Below, in pieces: positions 9,191-16,846 of a stretch of DNA of 64,000 nucleotides. The notes beneath the pieces were generated by a model that was not told the origin of the DNA, made no database searches, and saw nothing but the letters and a program-made list of their open reading frames with translations. Every line of letters begins with the position of its first letter. The first letter of the stretch is position 1. Source of the DNA: Croceibacterium aestuarii (GTDB lineage: Bacteria; Pseudomonadota; Alphaproteobacteria; Sphingomonadales; Sphingomonadaceae); NCBI RefSeq assembly GCF_030657335.1, contig NZ_CP131039.1, positions 1,364,001 to 1,428,000 on the forward strand, given 5' to 3'. The translations under genes were made by a program, and so were the position numbers.

Positions 9191-10389
9191 GCGCCGTCCA
9201 TCGCGGCAAATGCCCGGTCGAGATCGCTCATCAGGTCCTCCGCTGCCTCGAGACCGATCGATACGCGAATACCGAGGCAGTCCTCAACCCTCCATCGCGC
9301 CGGGGGCCAGGCGGTGGCCGTGCGCGCCCGGCCGGCATCGAAAGGCACGACAAGGCTTTCGAAGCCGCCCCAGGAATACCCGATGCCGAACAGCTCGAGG
9401 CTGTCGACGAACCGCGCCCGCGCTGCCTCGTCGCGGCCCCTGAGGACGAAACTGAACAGCCCGCAGCCCCCGTCGAAATCGCGCTTCCACAGCGCGTGGC
9501 CCGGCGCCTCCGCCAGCATCGGGCACAGCACGTGCGCCACCTCGTCGCGCTGCGCCAGCCACTCGGCGATTTTCAGCGCCGAGGCGCTCGAGCGCTCGAG
9601 CCGGACGCCCATCGTGCGCAGACCGCGCAGGGCGAGCGCGGCGTCGTCGGGCGAGACCACGATGCCGAGCGCCTGGGCCTTGGTGCGCAGCTTGCGGTAG
9701 AGCGCCCCTGCCGCGGCGGCCGAACCCATCATCACGTCGGAGTGGCCGCCGACGTGCTTCGTAAGGCTCATGATCGACACGTCGCAGCCATGCTGTAGCG
9801 CCGCGAAGCCGAGCGGCGAGGCCCAGGTGTTGTCGAGCAGGCTCACCGCGCCCTTGTCGCGGGCCATGGCGGCGAGCGCGGGAATGTCGCACACTTCCAT
9901 CGTCAGGCTCCCGGGGCTTTCGAGCAGCACCGCGGCGGTGCGCTCGCAGAATGCGCCGGGAAAGGCATCGAGGTCGAGCGGTTCGAAGAAGCGCACCTCG
10001 ACGCCGAAATCGGCGAGCAAGCTCTTGGCCATTGCCCGGCTCGGTTCGTAGGCGTTGTCGGTCATCAGCAGGACATCGCCGGACTTGAGCACCGCGAGCA
10101 GCGCCCCGGCGATGGCGGCGACGCCGCTGGGGTATAGCACCGTCCCCTCCGCGCCCGGCTCGAGCTCGGTCAGCGCCTCGGCCAGCGACCACTGCGTCGG
10201 CGACCCGCGCCGCCCGTAGTAGAAGTATCCGTCCGCGTTGGGCCGTCCCTTGGCGAGGTCGGCGGAATCTTCGTAGAGATGGGTGCTGGCGCGCCACACC
10301 GGCGGGCTGACCACCGAGCCGGTCCATTCCTTGCGCCGCCCGGCTTCGACGAGGCGGGTGGCGGGGCGATGGTCGCTCTTCGCCGTCAT
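9187..10389 (-). CDS. metC: Cystathionine beta-lyase / Cys-Met metabolism PLP enzyme
   Basis: A 400-residue fold-type I PLP enzyme of the transsulfuration family. Visible parts: YGRRGSPTQWSLAEALTELE, the PLP-phosphate region YPSGVAAI, and the Schiff-base lysine in SLTKHVGGHSDVMMG. It is closest in pattern to alphaproteobacterial cystathionine beta-lyases, but gamma-synthase or lyase activity cannot be separated by eye. I chose ATG 10389 because GGAG (10396-10399) lies 6 nt before it; the TTG at 10395 would touch that site. It sits downstream of a sulfurtransferase gene. Confidence 0.87.
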   Translation of the reverse strand: MTAKSDHRPATRLVEAGRRKEWTGSVVSPPVWRASTHLYEDSADLAKGRPNADGYFYYGRRGSPTQWSLAEALTELEPGAEGTVLYPSGVAAIAGALLAVLKSGDVLLMTDNAYEPSRAMAKSLLADFGVEVRFFEPLDLDAFPGAFCERTAAVLLESPGSLTMEVCDIPALAAMARDKGAVSLLDNTWASPLGFAALQHGCDVSIMSLTKHVGGHSDVMMGSAAAAGALYRKLRTKAQALGIVVSPDDAALALRGLRTMGVRLERSSASALKIAEWLAQRDEVAHVLCPMLAEAPGHALWKRDFDGGCGLFSFVLRGRDEAARARFVDSLELFGIGYSWGGFESLVVPFDAGRARTATAWPPARWRVEDCLGIRVSIGLEAAEDLMSDLDRAFAAMDGA

Positions 10390-10397
10390 CGCCAACT

Positions 10398-10469
10398 CCG
10401 TTCGTCCCCGGACTTGATCCGGGGTTGTCGGAGCACGCGCGCGCCCCTCGAAAGGCTCAGGGCGAACGG
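10398..10469. repeat. Second REP-like palindromic element
   Basis: A 72-nt element with ends CCGTTCG (10398-10404) and CGAACGG (10463-10469). The left half holds a separate perfect hairpin CCCCGGA-cttga-TCCGGGG (10406-10424). The right half (CTCGAAAGGCTCAGGGCGAACGG type) resembles the right arm of the element at 5251. The left edge again gives the GGAG of the next gene at the same 6-nt spacing. Confidence 0.7.
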
Positions 10470-10489
10470 CAGAAGGGAAAAGGCCGAAT

Positions 10490-11332
10490 TCAAGCCGCCG
10501 GCCCCGTTTCCTTGGGCGTCGCCGGATCGGCGGCCCATTCGCTCCAGCTCCCGTCGTAGAGCGCGACGTCGCGCTTGCCGAGGCGGTCGAGTGCGAAAAG
10601 CAACACGCAGGCCGTCACCCCGCCGCCGCAGGTGGTGACGATCGGCCCGTCCATGTCGGTTCCCGCCTCGGCGAAGGCGCGGCGCAGGTCCTTGTCGTCG
10701 GCAAAGGTGCCGTCGGCATTGAGCAGCAGATCGAAGGGCAGGTTGCGCGAGCCGGGAATATGGCCGCTGACCACGCCGGGCCGGAAGTCCTCGACCTCGC
10801 CGGTGAAGCGCGCGCGGCCGCGGGCGTCGATGACCTGTTCGGACTTGCGCCCGAGGTTGGCGAGCATCTCCGCCTTGAGGCGCACGGTCCCGGGGCCCGG
10901 CTGGGATTCGAAGTCGCCGGCGGGGACCTCGGGCATTCCGCTCTCCAGGTCGCGCCCCTCGGCGCGCCACTTGCCCAGGCCGCCGTCGAGGATCGCCACC
11001 TCGGCGCCGTGCAGCCGGGCGATGAACCAGGCCCGCGCCGAGGTCTTCACCGCGCTGTCGTCGTAGACCACCAGGCGGTCACCCGCGTTCACCCCCAGCG
11101 CGCGCATTCGCTCCGCGAACTGTGCGGCGGTCGGCACCGCCGAGGGGACCGGGCTGTCGGGATCGATCAGCGTCGGCAGGTCGAGGAAGCGCGCGCCGGG
11201 GATGTGCGCGGCGCCGAACTCGGCGCGCGGATCGCGTGCCGCGTCGGGCAGGTGCGCCGATGCGTCGAGCACGACGAGGCCGGGGTCGCCGAGGTGCTCG
11301 GCGAGCCAGGCGGTGGAGACGAGGTTATCCAT
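10490..11332 (-). CDS. sseA: 3-mercaptopyruvate/thiosulfate sulfurtransferase (two-rhodanese)
   Basis: A 280-residue protein with two rhodanese domains (about 1-130 and 150-280). The active-site loop is CGGGVTACV near residue 235, the CG[GS]GVTA form typical of 3-mercaptopyruvate sulfurtransferases. The domain linker contains ARFTGEVEDFRPGVVSGHIPGSRN. It moves sulfur from mercaptopyruvate to acceptors. The neighbour is the transsulfuration enzyme, so the two probably form a sulfur amino-acid unit. Confidence 0.92.
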   Translation of the reverse strand: MDNLVSTAWLAEHLGDPGLVVLDASAHLPDAARDPRAEFGAAHIPGARFLDLPTLIDPDSPVPSAVPTAAQFAERMRALGVNAGDRLVVYDDSAVKTSARAWFIARLHGAEVAILDGGLGKWRAEGRDLESGMPEVPAGDFESQPGPGTVRLKAEMLANLGRKSEQVIDARGRARFTGEVEDFRPGVVSGHIPGSRNLPFDLLLNADGTFADDKDLRRAFAEAGTDMDGPIVTTCGGGVTACVLLFALDRLGKRDVALYDGSWSEWAADPATPKETGPAA

Positions 11333-11369
11333 GCCCCCCGGGGTAGGAAATGCGCGGGCACGCGTCCAG

Positions 11370-12587
11370 CTAGAAGGCGCGGCCGGTCAGCCCTTCGACC
11401 GAGCGCAGGCCGATATCGAGCCGGTACGGCTGGATCGCCCCGTTCGCCCCGGGCTGGCCGACGACGACGGTGAAGCAGCGCGGCGCTTCGCCGTCAGAGG
11501 AGGTGCGGAAGCGCGCCAGCGGGACGAGCACGACCGCGCTGCCCTGTCGGATCGGCACGACGTTGGCCAGCGGCAGCCGCAGCTCGCCCTTCAGCGCGAC
11601 GGTTTCGCCCGGGGGCAGCGAGGCGACCCGGTGTTGCTCGGCCAGCGCGCTGTCCGGCGCGGCGAGCTGCGCCTCGCGCGGCAGCGAAGCATGCGCCCCA
11701 ACGAGGTCGGCGGCAACTGCGAGGTTGCTCAGCGCGTCCGATCCCCGGTTGGTCAGCTCGAGGCGGTAGCCGAGCGTCATGTTCATCATCGTCTGGGTGA
11801 GCTTGAGGGGCTCGATGCGGATATGCAGCGGGTGATCCGCGTGCGCAGCCGCAGCCGGCTCGGGCGCCTCGGCCGGAACGGGCACGGCAGCGCCGGTGGT
11901 GACGAACGTCGGCGCGGGCGGCGCGGCGGCGGTCCCGCCACCTTCCGGCGCCGCCGGCTTGTCGGGGACGCGCGGGCGCTCGATTTCGGGGACGATCAGC
12001 ACCGTCGCGCGCGGTCCGGCGCTTCTGCGCCGCAGCCACAGGCCAAAGCCCGCCAGCGCGAGCAGCGCCGCCACCGCGCCGATCCAGCCCCACGGCAGGC
12101 CGCCCTCGGCGTCTGCGGCCGCGGTGGCGGCGGGCGCCGCGGCGGCCCCGGGCGCGGGGGTGAACGCGGGCAGCGGCACTGTGCCGGCAGAGGCAGTCGG
12201 CCGCGGTGAGGGGGCTGGTGTGCCCGCCGCGGAAGTCGCGGCCGGGCTCGGCGTGGGCGACGGACGCGCACTCAGCCGCGGCGTCGGGCCGGGCGAGGGC
12301 CGCGCGCTGGGTGAAGGAAGCGGCTGGATCACCGGCGTGGCGGAGGTTCCGGCTGCGCCCGAGGGCACCGGCCTCGGCGCAGCGCTGGGGGCGGTAGCGG
12401 GGGTGGGAGAGGGCGTCGGCGTGGGTGCGGCGACGGGTCGCGGCAGCTCGGGATCGACCGGGCCTTCGACCCGCGGCGTCGGCGTCGGCGAGGGCGCCGG
12501 CGGGAGGCGGAAATCGCTGACCGCGGCCTGCGCCGAAACGGCTGTCAGCGCGGCGATGCCGGCGAGGGGGAGGGCGCGTCGTAGCAT
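11370..12587 (-). CDS. Pro/Thr-rich single-pass membrane protein with periplasmic linker
   Basis: This 405-residue protein starts with a signal-like peptide (MLRRALPLAGIAALTAVSAQAA). A low-complexity Pro/Thr/Ser/Ala region follows to about residue 160, then one TM helix at about 164-187 (GWIGAVAALLALAGFGLWL) and a basic stop-transfer RRR. The C-terminal domain of about 150 residues is predicted beta-rich (LHIRIEPLKLTQTMMNMTLGYRLELTNRG). I do not recognise the family. The topology suggests a tether between the periplasm and a cytoplasmic domain. Confidence 0.8.
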   Translation of the reverse strand: MLRRALPLAGIAALTAVSAQAAVSDFRLPPAPSPTPTPRVEGPVDPELPRPVAAPTPTPSPTPATAPSAAPRPVPSGAAGTSATPVIQPLPSPSARPSPGPTPRLSARPSPTPSPAATSAAGTPAPSPRPTASAGTVPLPAFTPAPGAAAAPAATAAADAEGGLPWGWIGAVAALLALAGFGLWLRRRSAGPRATVLIVPEIERPRVPDKPAAPEGGGTAAAPPAPTFVTTGAAVPVPAEAPEPAAAAHADHPLHIRIEPLKLTQTMMNMTLGYRLELTNRGSDALSNLAVAADLVGAHASLPREAQLAAPDSALAEQHRVASLPPGETVALKGELRLPLANVVPIRQGSAVVLVPLARFRTSSDGEAPRCFTVVVGQPGANGAIQPYRLDIGLRSVEGLTGRAF

Positions 12588-12698
12588 GGGCTGTATGGTC
12601 GCCCGCGATGAGGCGGGGCGCGGTGAATAGCCGCTGAATTCGCCGCGTCAACGCGCGCCCGCTTGCGGGACGCGGCGCGAAGCGGCATCAGGCGTGGC

Positions 12699-13169
12699 AT
12701 GAACGACACGCACGATACCGGCGCCGCCCCGCTTCATCTCGGCCGCCAGAGCGCGCTGCCCGCCTCGCCGGGCGAGGCAACGCTCGACTACGTGCCCAAC
12801 CCGCGCCCGGCCGCGCTCTACTGCGTGCGCTTCGCCGCGCCCGAGTTCACTTCGCTGTGCCCGGTGACGGGCCAGCCCGACTTCGCCCACCTGGTCATCG
12901 ACTACGCCCCAGCCGAGAGCATCGTCGAGAGCAAGAGCCTCAAGCTGTTCCTCTCCGCTTTTCGCAACCACTGCGGCTTCCACGAGGACGTCACCGTCGG
13001 CATCGGCCAGCGCCTCGCCGAAGAGATGCAGCCGCGCTGGCTGCGCATCGGCGGCTACTGGTACCCGCGCGGCGGTATCCCCATCGACGTCTTCTGGCAG
13101 ACGGGCCCTGTGCCCGAGGGGCTGTGGGTGCCGGACCAGGGTGTGCCGGGCTATCGGGGCAGGGGGTAA
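12699..13169 (+). CDS. queF: NADPH-dependent 7-cyano-7-deazaguanine (preQ0) reductase
   Basis: A 156-residue short-type QueF that reduces preQ0 to preQ1 in queuosine synthesis. The catalytic Cys is in [15 protein letters not shown], followed by the NADPH/substrate motif [21 protein letters not shown]. The start is ATG 12699 (MNDTHDTG); the frame upstream opens with a TTG in non-coding sequence. A preQ0 transporter of the YhhQ family lies at 29973-30707, but no queC, queD or queE is in the window. Confidence 0.95.
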   Translation: MNDTHDTGAAPLHLGRQSALPASPGEATLDYVPNPRPAALYCVRFAAPEFTSLCPVTGQPDFAHLVIDYAPAESIVESKSLKLFLSAFRNHCGFHEDVTVGIGQRLAEEMQPRWLRIGGYWYPRGGIPIDVFWQTGPVPEGLWVPDQGVPGYRGRG

Positions 13170-13508
13170 GAGGTAAGGGGTAGCCAAGACCGTCCGCCGT
13201 GTCATCCACCGACGGGGCAACCTGTCTCTTGAATGGCTGCTAGTGGGTGGTTTGCGGACTGGCAGGTTCGAACGGCTTTAGGGGGTAAAGCAGCCGTTCG
13301 TGGGGCCGAAAAGCTTCGGCAGCAATCGCCTCATTTCTGTCATTCCGGGGACAGGTCATCAGTTCCGAAGCGCGCAATTCCGCGCTGCGATCTATTCAGA
13401 ATGCAACGATGTGTACCAGACAGCGGCTCTTGAGTCCGACCTCGCGTTTTTTGGTCTGTGGTTCCGGCGTAAATGCTCCGCGCGCAGTGCAAAAGCCCGC
13501 GCGCGGCC
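13170..13508. other. Gene-free stretch (339 nt)
   Basis: There is no convincing ORF here. Two short plus-strand frames (13233-13433 and 13300 on) have no recognisable domain or Shine-Dalgarno. The text looks like degenerate intergenic filler at the left edge of an AT-richer islet; I see no inverted repeat that would mark an element end. Confidence 0.5.
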
Positions 13509-14201
13509 TTACTCGGCGTGGAGCCATTCCGGAAAATTCTGCTCGACCCAATGCCGCTGGTTGCCAACCAACCAGTCTTTGGTCGGACGAATCTGCTGGA
13601 TAAGATCGAGATCGCGATCCACCTCTTCCGCCTTGTCGTAGAGAACGTAGCGGACCTTCTCCTTCTCCATCCGGGCCTTCAGCGGGTCGGAGAAGAAGAC
13701 GTGTCCGCCAAGTATCAGCCGCGAAACCCACAGGTGGTGGTCGCCGATCGCGGGTCTGCTCAGCACCAGGTCGCTCGCGGTTCCGTTGAGGAAAGGCATG
13801 CCTTTCCACTCGCCCGCCTTCTTCTCGGACCAGTGCAGAGACTTCGACTGGTCGGGAAGGATGGCGTCGAAGCGCTGGCACGCGTTGAAGATGAAATACT
13901 CCTCCTCGTAGGGCGTGCCGTCTTTCGCGTTGAGCGAGATCGGGAAGAACTGGTGCGTGTCGGGCTCGAACTCCTCGACGATCGACTTGAACTTCGCGCT
14001 GACGGCGTTCAGGCCCGGCATCGGGAACACGTCGCACAGCTTCTTCTTGTCTTTCTGAGTCGCCCTGGTCGGAAGCATCGAGAGGTCATCGACCACCCTG
14101 CCATGGCTGAAGCCGAAGAGCGCGAGGGTCTCCGGCCTGTCGTCCCACTTGAAGTCCGGACGCCGTGGAGCGCCGTATTCCATCTGAACGGCCCAAGCCA
14201 T
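13509..14201 (-). CDS. Imm11/DUF1629-family immunity-type protein (orphan)
   Basis: A 230-residue protein whose layout fits the Imm11 (DUF1629, MXAN_0049-type) immunity family. It has an N-terminal unit, a central PGLNAVSAKFKSIVEEF segment, an FFPISLNAKDGTPYEEEYFIFNA strand pair, then a C-terminal DHHLWVSRLILGGHVFFSDPLKARME. These proteins neutralise polymorphic toxins. No toxin, secretion-system or Rhs/VgrG gene is beside it, so it looks like an orphan. A 20-bp perfect palindrome lies 50-69 nt upstream. Codon use and base content are less GC-rich than the flanks. Confidence 0.7.
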   Translation of the reverse strand: MAWAVQMEYGAPRRPDFKWDDRPETLALFGFSHGRVVDDLSMLPTRATQKDKKKLCDVFPMPGLNAVSAKFKSIVEEFEPDTHQFFPISLNAKDGTPYEEEYFIFNACQRFDAILPDQSKSLHWSEKKAGEWKGMPFLNGTASDLVLSRPAIGDHHLWVSRLILGGHVFFSDPLKARMEKEKVRYVLYDKAEEVDRDLDLIQQIRPTKDWLVGNQRHWVEQNFPEWLHAE

Positions 14202-14250
14202 CCCGGCTCCCTCCGACCCAAACCACCATTGCTACTTCGCGGCGCGGCGC

Positions 14251-14270
14251 GCGCCAATGTACATTGGCGC
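14251..14270. promoter_or_regulatory. 20-bp perfect palindrome upstream of the Imm11 gene
   Basis: GCGCCAATGTACATTGGCGC is identical to its reverse complement over all 20 bases. It lies 50-69 nt before the ATG of the Imm11-type gene, where an operator would be expected. The form (a TGTACA centre) suits a dimeric regulator such as TetR or LuxR families, but no such gene is next to it. Confidence 0.6.
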
Positions 14271-14302
14271 AGCAAATGCGAACGAGTCAAGTCGGCGGGA
14301 AC

Positions 14303-14734
14303 CTAGTCGTCAGTACTTCTAAGCTTTAATTCGCCAGTGCGAGGATCTGTCAGGGTCACATTTTCCAGAGCTTTGACTAGCCACCCGTTGTTTTCACGAG
14401 TCAAGACCGCAAGAATAAGTGTATCGACCTTTGTGACGCCTGCTGGATGTGCTGATCCAGTGGTGAGACGGCTCCAAAAGTGTGCGACAACGACACCTTC
14501 AGCAATTGTAGTCGTATCGATTGTCTCATTTTCGAGTGTCGAATCGCTATAGACGGTTTCATGGATTGGCTTGTGCAGGCCGACGATCTGGTCAACTCCG
14601 TGCACCAAATGCCCAAAACGATTCACAAAGCTAGCATCCTTGTGAAAGAGGGCTGCGAGCGCACTCATATCGTGTGAGTTCCACGCATTCTGAAACTCTC
14701 GGGCGAAGTCTTCCGGCGATGCTAGAAATGGCAA
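14303..14734 (-). CDS. SnoaL-like / SgcJ-EcaC family NTF2-fold protein
   Basis: A 143-residue protein of the NTF2-like superfamily (FAREFQNAWNSHDMSALAALFHKDASFVNRFG, then WSRLTTGSAHPAG...). Such proteins bind small ligands or act as minor enzymes; no substrate can be given. The start is TTG at 14734: a strong GGAGG (14740-14744) lies 5 nt before it and an in-frame stop (14735-14737) precedes it, so no ATG is possible. Its base composition is clearly more AT-rich than the surrounding genes, suggesting transfer together with the Imm11-type gene. Confidence 0.78.
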   Translation of the reverse strand: MPFLASPEDFAREFQNAWNSHDMSALAALFHKDASFVNRFGHLVHGVDQIVGLHKPIHETVYSDSTLENETIDTTTIAEGVVVAHFWSRLTTGSAHPAGVTKVDTLILAVLTRENNGWLVKALENVTLTDPRTGELKLRSTDD

Positions 14735-14739
14735 TCAAA

Positions 14740-14744
14740 CCTCC
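14740..14744 (-). promoter_or_regulatory. Ribosome binding site fixing a TTG start
   Basis: On the minus strand GGAGG is followed by TTTGA and then TTG. The 5-nt spacing and the in-frame TGA just upstream make TTG 14734 the only sensible start of the SnoaL-like gene. Confidence 0.7.
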
Positions 14745-14957
14745 ACGGCGATTAGCTTCTGCGACTGCTTTAAAGATCAAAAAATGATGAGGTCAACGTC
14801 CGCAATTGGGTCGTTTGTCGCCAGGCAACTTATGGCACGGAAGGTTCGATAGCGGTCTGTCGGCCCTTGGGTGCTCCCCGGCAAAATCATTTTCCTACAC
14901 GCCCCGTCCTGCATAAGGGATCCGATTCGCTGTTCGTCCCGGCAGGAGAAGCGGATC

Positions 14958-15569
14958 ATGGCCATCGTCTCTCAATCCACTCGCAAGCCCCGCCGGGACG
15001 GGTGGACGCCGGAGCGCCGCGCGCAGTTCCTCGACCACCTTGCCCGCGGGTGTGACGTCAGGCGGGCCTGCGCGTGCGTCGGGATGTCGCGGCAGAAGGC
15101 CTATGCGCTGCGCGGGCGCGATGCGGGTTTCGCGCGGGCGTGGGACGAGGCGCTGCGCACGGCGGGGAACGGGGCCGATGCGGCCTTGCTGGCGGCCCTG
15201 CCTGAGAACCTGCTCAGGACGATGTCCGCCATGACAGGGGAAGGCTGCGTCTCAGGGGGCGCTTTTTTGCCCCTGGACCGTGTCACACCCGGTCCATCCG
15301 TGTCACCTTCTTGCGGCGGAATGGTGCCGGCTGAGGGATTTGAACCCCCGACCTTCGGTTTACAAAACCGCTGCACTACCACTGTGCTAAGCCGGCACGC
15401 CCGTTCTCCCCGTCGTCCTGCGCGAGTGCACCACGACGGGCCGTGCTCCCCTAGCGAAGCGGGCCGGCAAGGCAAGGGGCGGCGTGCCGGCGCAGCGGCC
15501 TCAGGCGCGGGCGACCGAGCGGGCGACGAGCGAGTCGAGTACGAAGAACCCGGCCACCGTCGCGAGTGA
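14958..15569 (+). CDS. Small helix-turn-helix protein, C-terminus running antisense through a tRNA
   Basis: The first ~75 residues look real: basic start, then WTPERRAQFLDHLARGCDVRRACACVGMSRQKAYALRGR, a helix-turn-helix of a small sphingomonad family, then AWDEALRTAG. GGAG (14945-14948) lies 9 nt before ATG 14958. The frame stays open to 15569. Its later part, including VPAEGFEPPTFGLQNRC, is the antisense of tRNA-Thr and is very unlikely to be native protein. The gene has probably lost its own 3' end near 15240. Treat residues beyond about 90 as read-through. Confidence 0.45.
   Translation: MAIVSQSTRKPRRDGWTPERRAQFLDHLARGCDVRRACACVGMSRQKAYALRGRDAGFARAWDEALRTAGNGADAALLAALPENLLRTMSAMTGEGCVSGGAFLPLDRVTPGPSVSPSCGGMVPAEGFEPPTFGLQNRCTTTVLSRHARSPRRPARVHHDGPCSPSEAGRQGKGRRAGAAASGAGDRAGDERVEYEEPGHRRE
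15322..15396 (-). tRNA. tRNA-Thr (anticodon TGT)
   Basis: A 75-nt cloverleaf on the minus strand: acceptor GCCGGCT/AGCCGGC, D-stem GCAC/GTGC, anticodon loop TTTGTAA (TGT, reads ACA), T-arm GGGGG TTCAAAT CCCTC, ACCA encoded at the 3' end. The D-stem has the GCAC/GTGC variant with complementary changes on both sides. Confidence 0.95.
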
Positions 15570-15857
15570 GACCAGCGCCATCTTGCGCGCCGATCCGTGC
15601 GCGCCCTTGGCCGCGTAGCCGGCGGCGGCGACGTCGAGGAGGTCGCCCCCGGCGCGCGCGACGAGCGGCCAGGCGCTGCCCGGCCGGGCGAGCACGCCGA
15701 CGCCGGCGGCGATCTCGCGGGCGCCGAAGGCGCGGACCAGCTTGTCGCCGTCCGGCGCGCCGTGGGCGCGGGCGATCTTGCGCGGCGCGAGCAGCTCGGC
15801 GGCGCCGAGCGCGAGCGAGAACCAGCCGAGCGGCTTGGCGAGAGATGAGAGGCGCAT
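15501..15857 (-). CDS. Small membrane protein, unknown family
   Basis: A 118-residue protein with about three hydrophobic stretches (LGWFSLALGAAELLAPRKIA, FGAREIAAGVGVLAR, ALVSLATVAGFFVLDSLVA). It resembles small hydrophobic proteins that pair with SRPBCC/cyclase-like proteins in sphingomonads. I cannot name a function. AGGAG lies about 9 nt before ATG 15857; an upstream extension of the frame has no such site. Confidence 0.65.
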   Translation of the reverse strand: MRLSSLAKPLGWFSLALGAAELLAPRKIARAHGAPDGDKLVRAFGAREIAAGVGVLARPGSAWPLVARAGGDLLDVAAAGYAAKGAHGSARKMALVSLATVAGFFVLDSLVARSVARA

Positions 15858-15973
15858 GATGGGGATCTCCTTTGTGCAATCGGGTGTCGCCCGAACAACG
15901 GCGCCGGCCGGCAATCGGTCCGCGCGAGTGGCCCGAACGCGTTGAAATGATGGACGGAACAGGCGACCCGTGG

Positions 15974-16846
15974 TCAGGGCACCCCGAAAGTCCAGCCCTC
16001 GGTCGCGGCGATGGCATCGGTCATGGCAGCCGGCGACCAAAGCTCGGGTTGGCCGGCCGCGGTGCGCAGCCAAGCCGCGGTGACGAGGGCGTCGGCCGAG
16101 TGGTCGTCGGTCGGGCCGCTAGCGGGAACCGGGGGCGAGCCGAGCGCGGCGAGCGCCGCGTTGACCTCCTCGAAGCTGCGCATCTTCGCCTTGCCCGCAC
16201 TGCGGCCCGCGGCGAGCGCGGCGATGGTGGTGTAGATCTCGGTCACCACCGACCCGGCGGCGGGCAGCGGATCGACCGGCCAGACCGGCACCCGGCCGGC
16301 GAGGCGGTGAAGCAGGCGCATTCCAGTCAGGCTCGACTTGCCGACCTGCGACGCGCCGACGAGGTTGAAGTTCGAGGTCGGGCGGCAGCCGAGCCTGGCC
16401 TGCTCGGCCTCGGTTACCCGGAAACGCCCGCGGCCATGCCCGGCGCCGTCGCAGCGGAAATGCGCGCCTTCCCGGGTGCCGTTGCGGAAGAACGCAGAGG
16501 CGGCGGGATGATCGACGAAACCCTGCGCGGCAAAGTGCGGATCGGCGGCGCACAGCCGGTCGACCAGCGCCCAGAGCGCGCGGGCGTCGGGCGGGCTCTC
16601 GTCCCAGCCGGGAAAGAACGCGCCGCAGTCGGCGAAGGGCAGCGAGATGCCAAGGTCGAGCCCGACCAGCGTGTCGGGCGGCAGGTCCTGCAGCAGGGCC
16701 AGCACGTCGCTTCGGGACCAACGGTGGTCGACCAGAGTCGGGGCGCCCCCCGCAGCGTCGGCAATGGCAACCGCGAGGCCCTTGTGCCGCTCGCCGGCCG
16801 CGCCCGACCAGTCGATCGCGACGAAGTGCCGGAAGCGCTCAGCCAC
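15974..16846 (-). CDS. RNase H-fold protein (DUF429-like), coupled to rarA
   Basis: A 290-residue protein starting with FVAIDWSGAAGERHKGLAVA, then VDHRWSRSDVLALL and LVGLDLGISLPFA. The acidic residues in these first strands look like an RNase H/actin-like fold as in the DUF429 nuclease-like group. A C-terminal DDHSADALVTAAWLRT repeats the acidic pattern. The GTG start at 16846 overlaps the end of rarA by 8 nt, so it is translated with it. A nuclease role in DNA maintenance is inference. Confidence 0.65.
   Translation of the reverse strand: MAERFRHFVAIDWSGAAGERHKGLAVAIADAAGGAPTLVDHRWSRSDVLALLQDLPPDTLVGLDLGISLPFADCGAFFPGWDESPPDARALWALVDRLCAADPHFAAQGFVDHPAASAFFRNGTREGAHFRCDGAGHGRGRFRVTEAEQARLGCRPTSNFNLVGASQVGKSSLTGMRLLHRLAGRVPVWPVDPLPAAGSVVTEIYTTIAALAAGRSAGKAKMRSFEEVNAALAALGSPPVPASGPTDDHSADALVTAAWLRTAAGQPELWSPAAMTDAIAATEGWTFGVP

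Noticed and set aside
13233-13433. 66-codon ORF between queF and the Imm11 gene
   Set aside because: No RBS, no hydrophobic or domain pattern, composition like intergenic filler.
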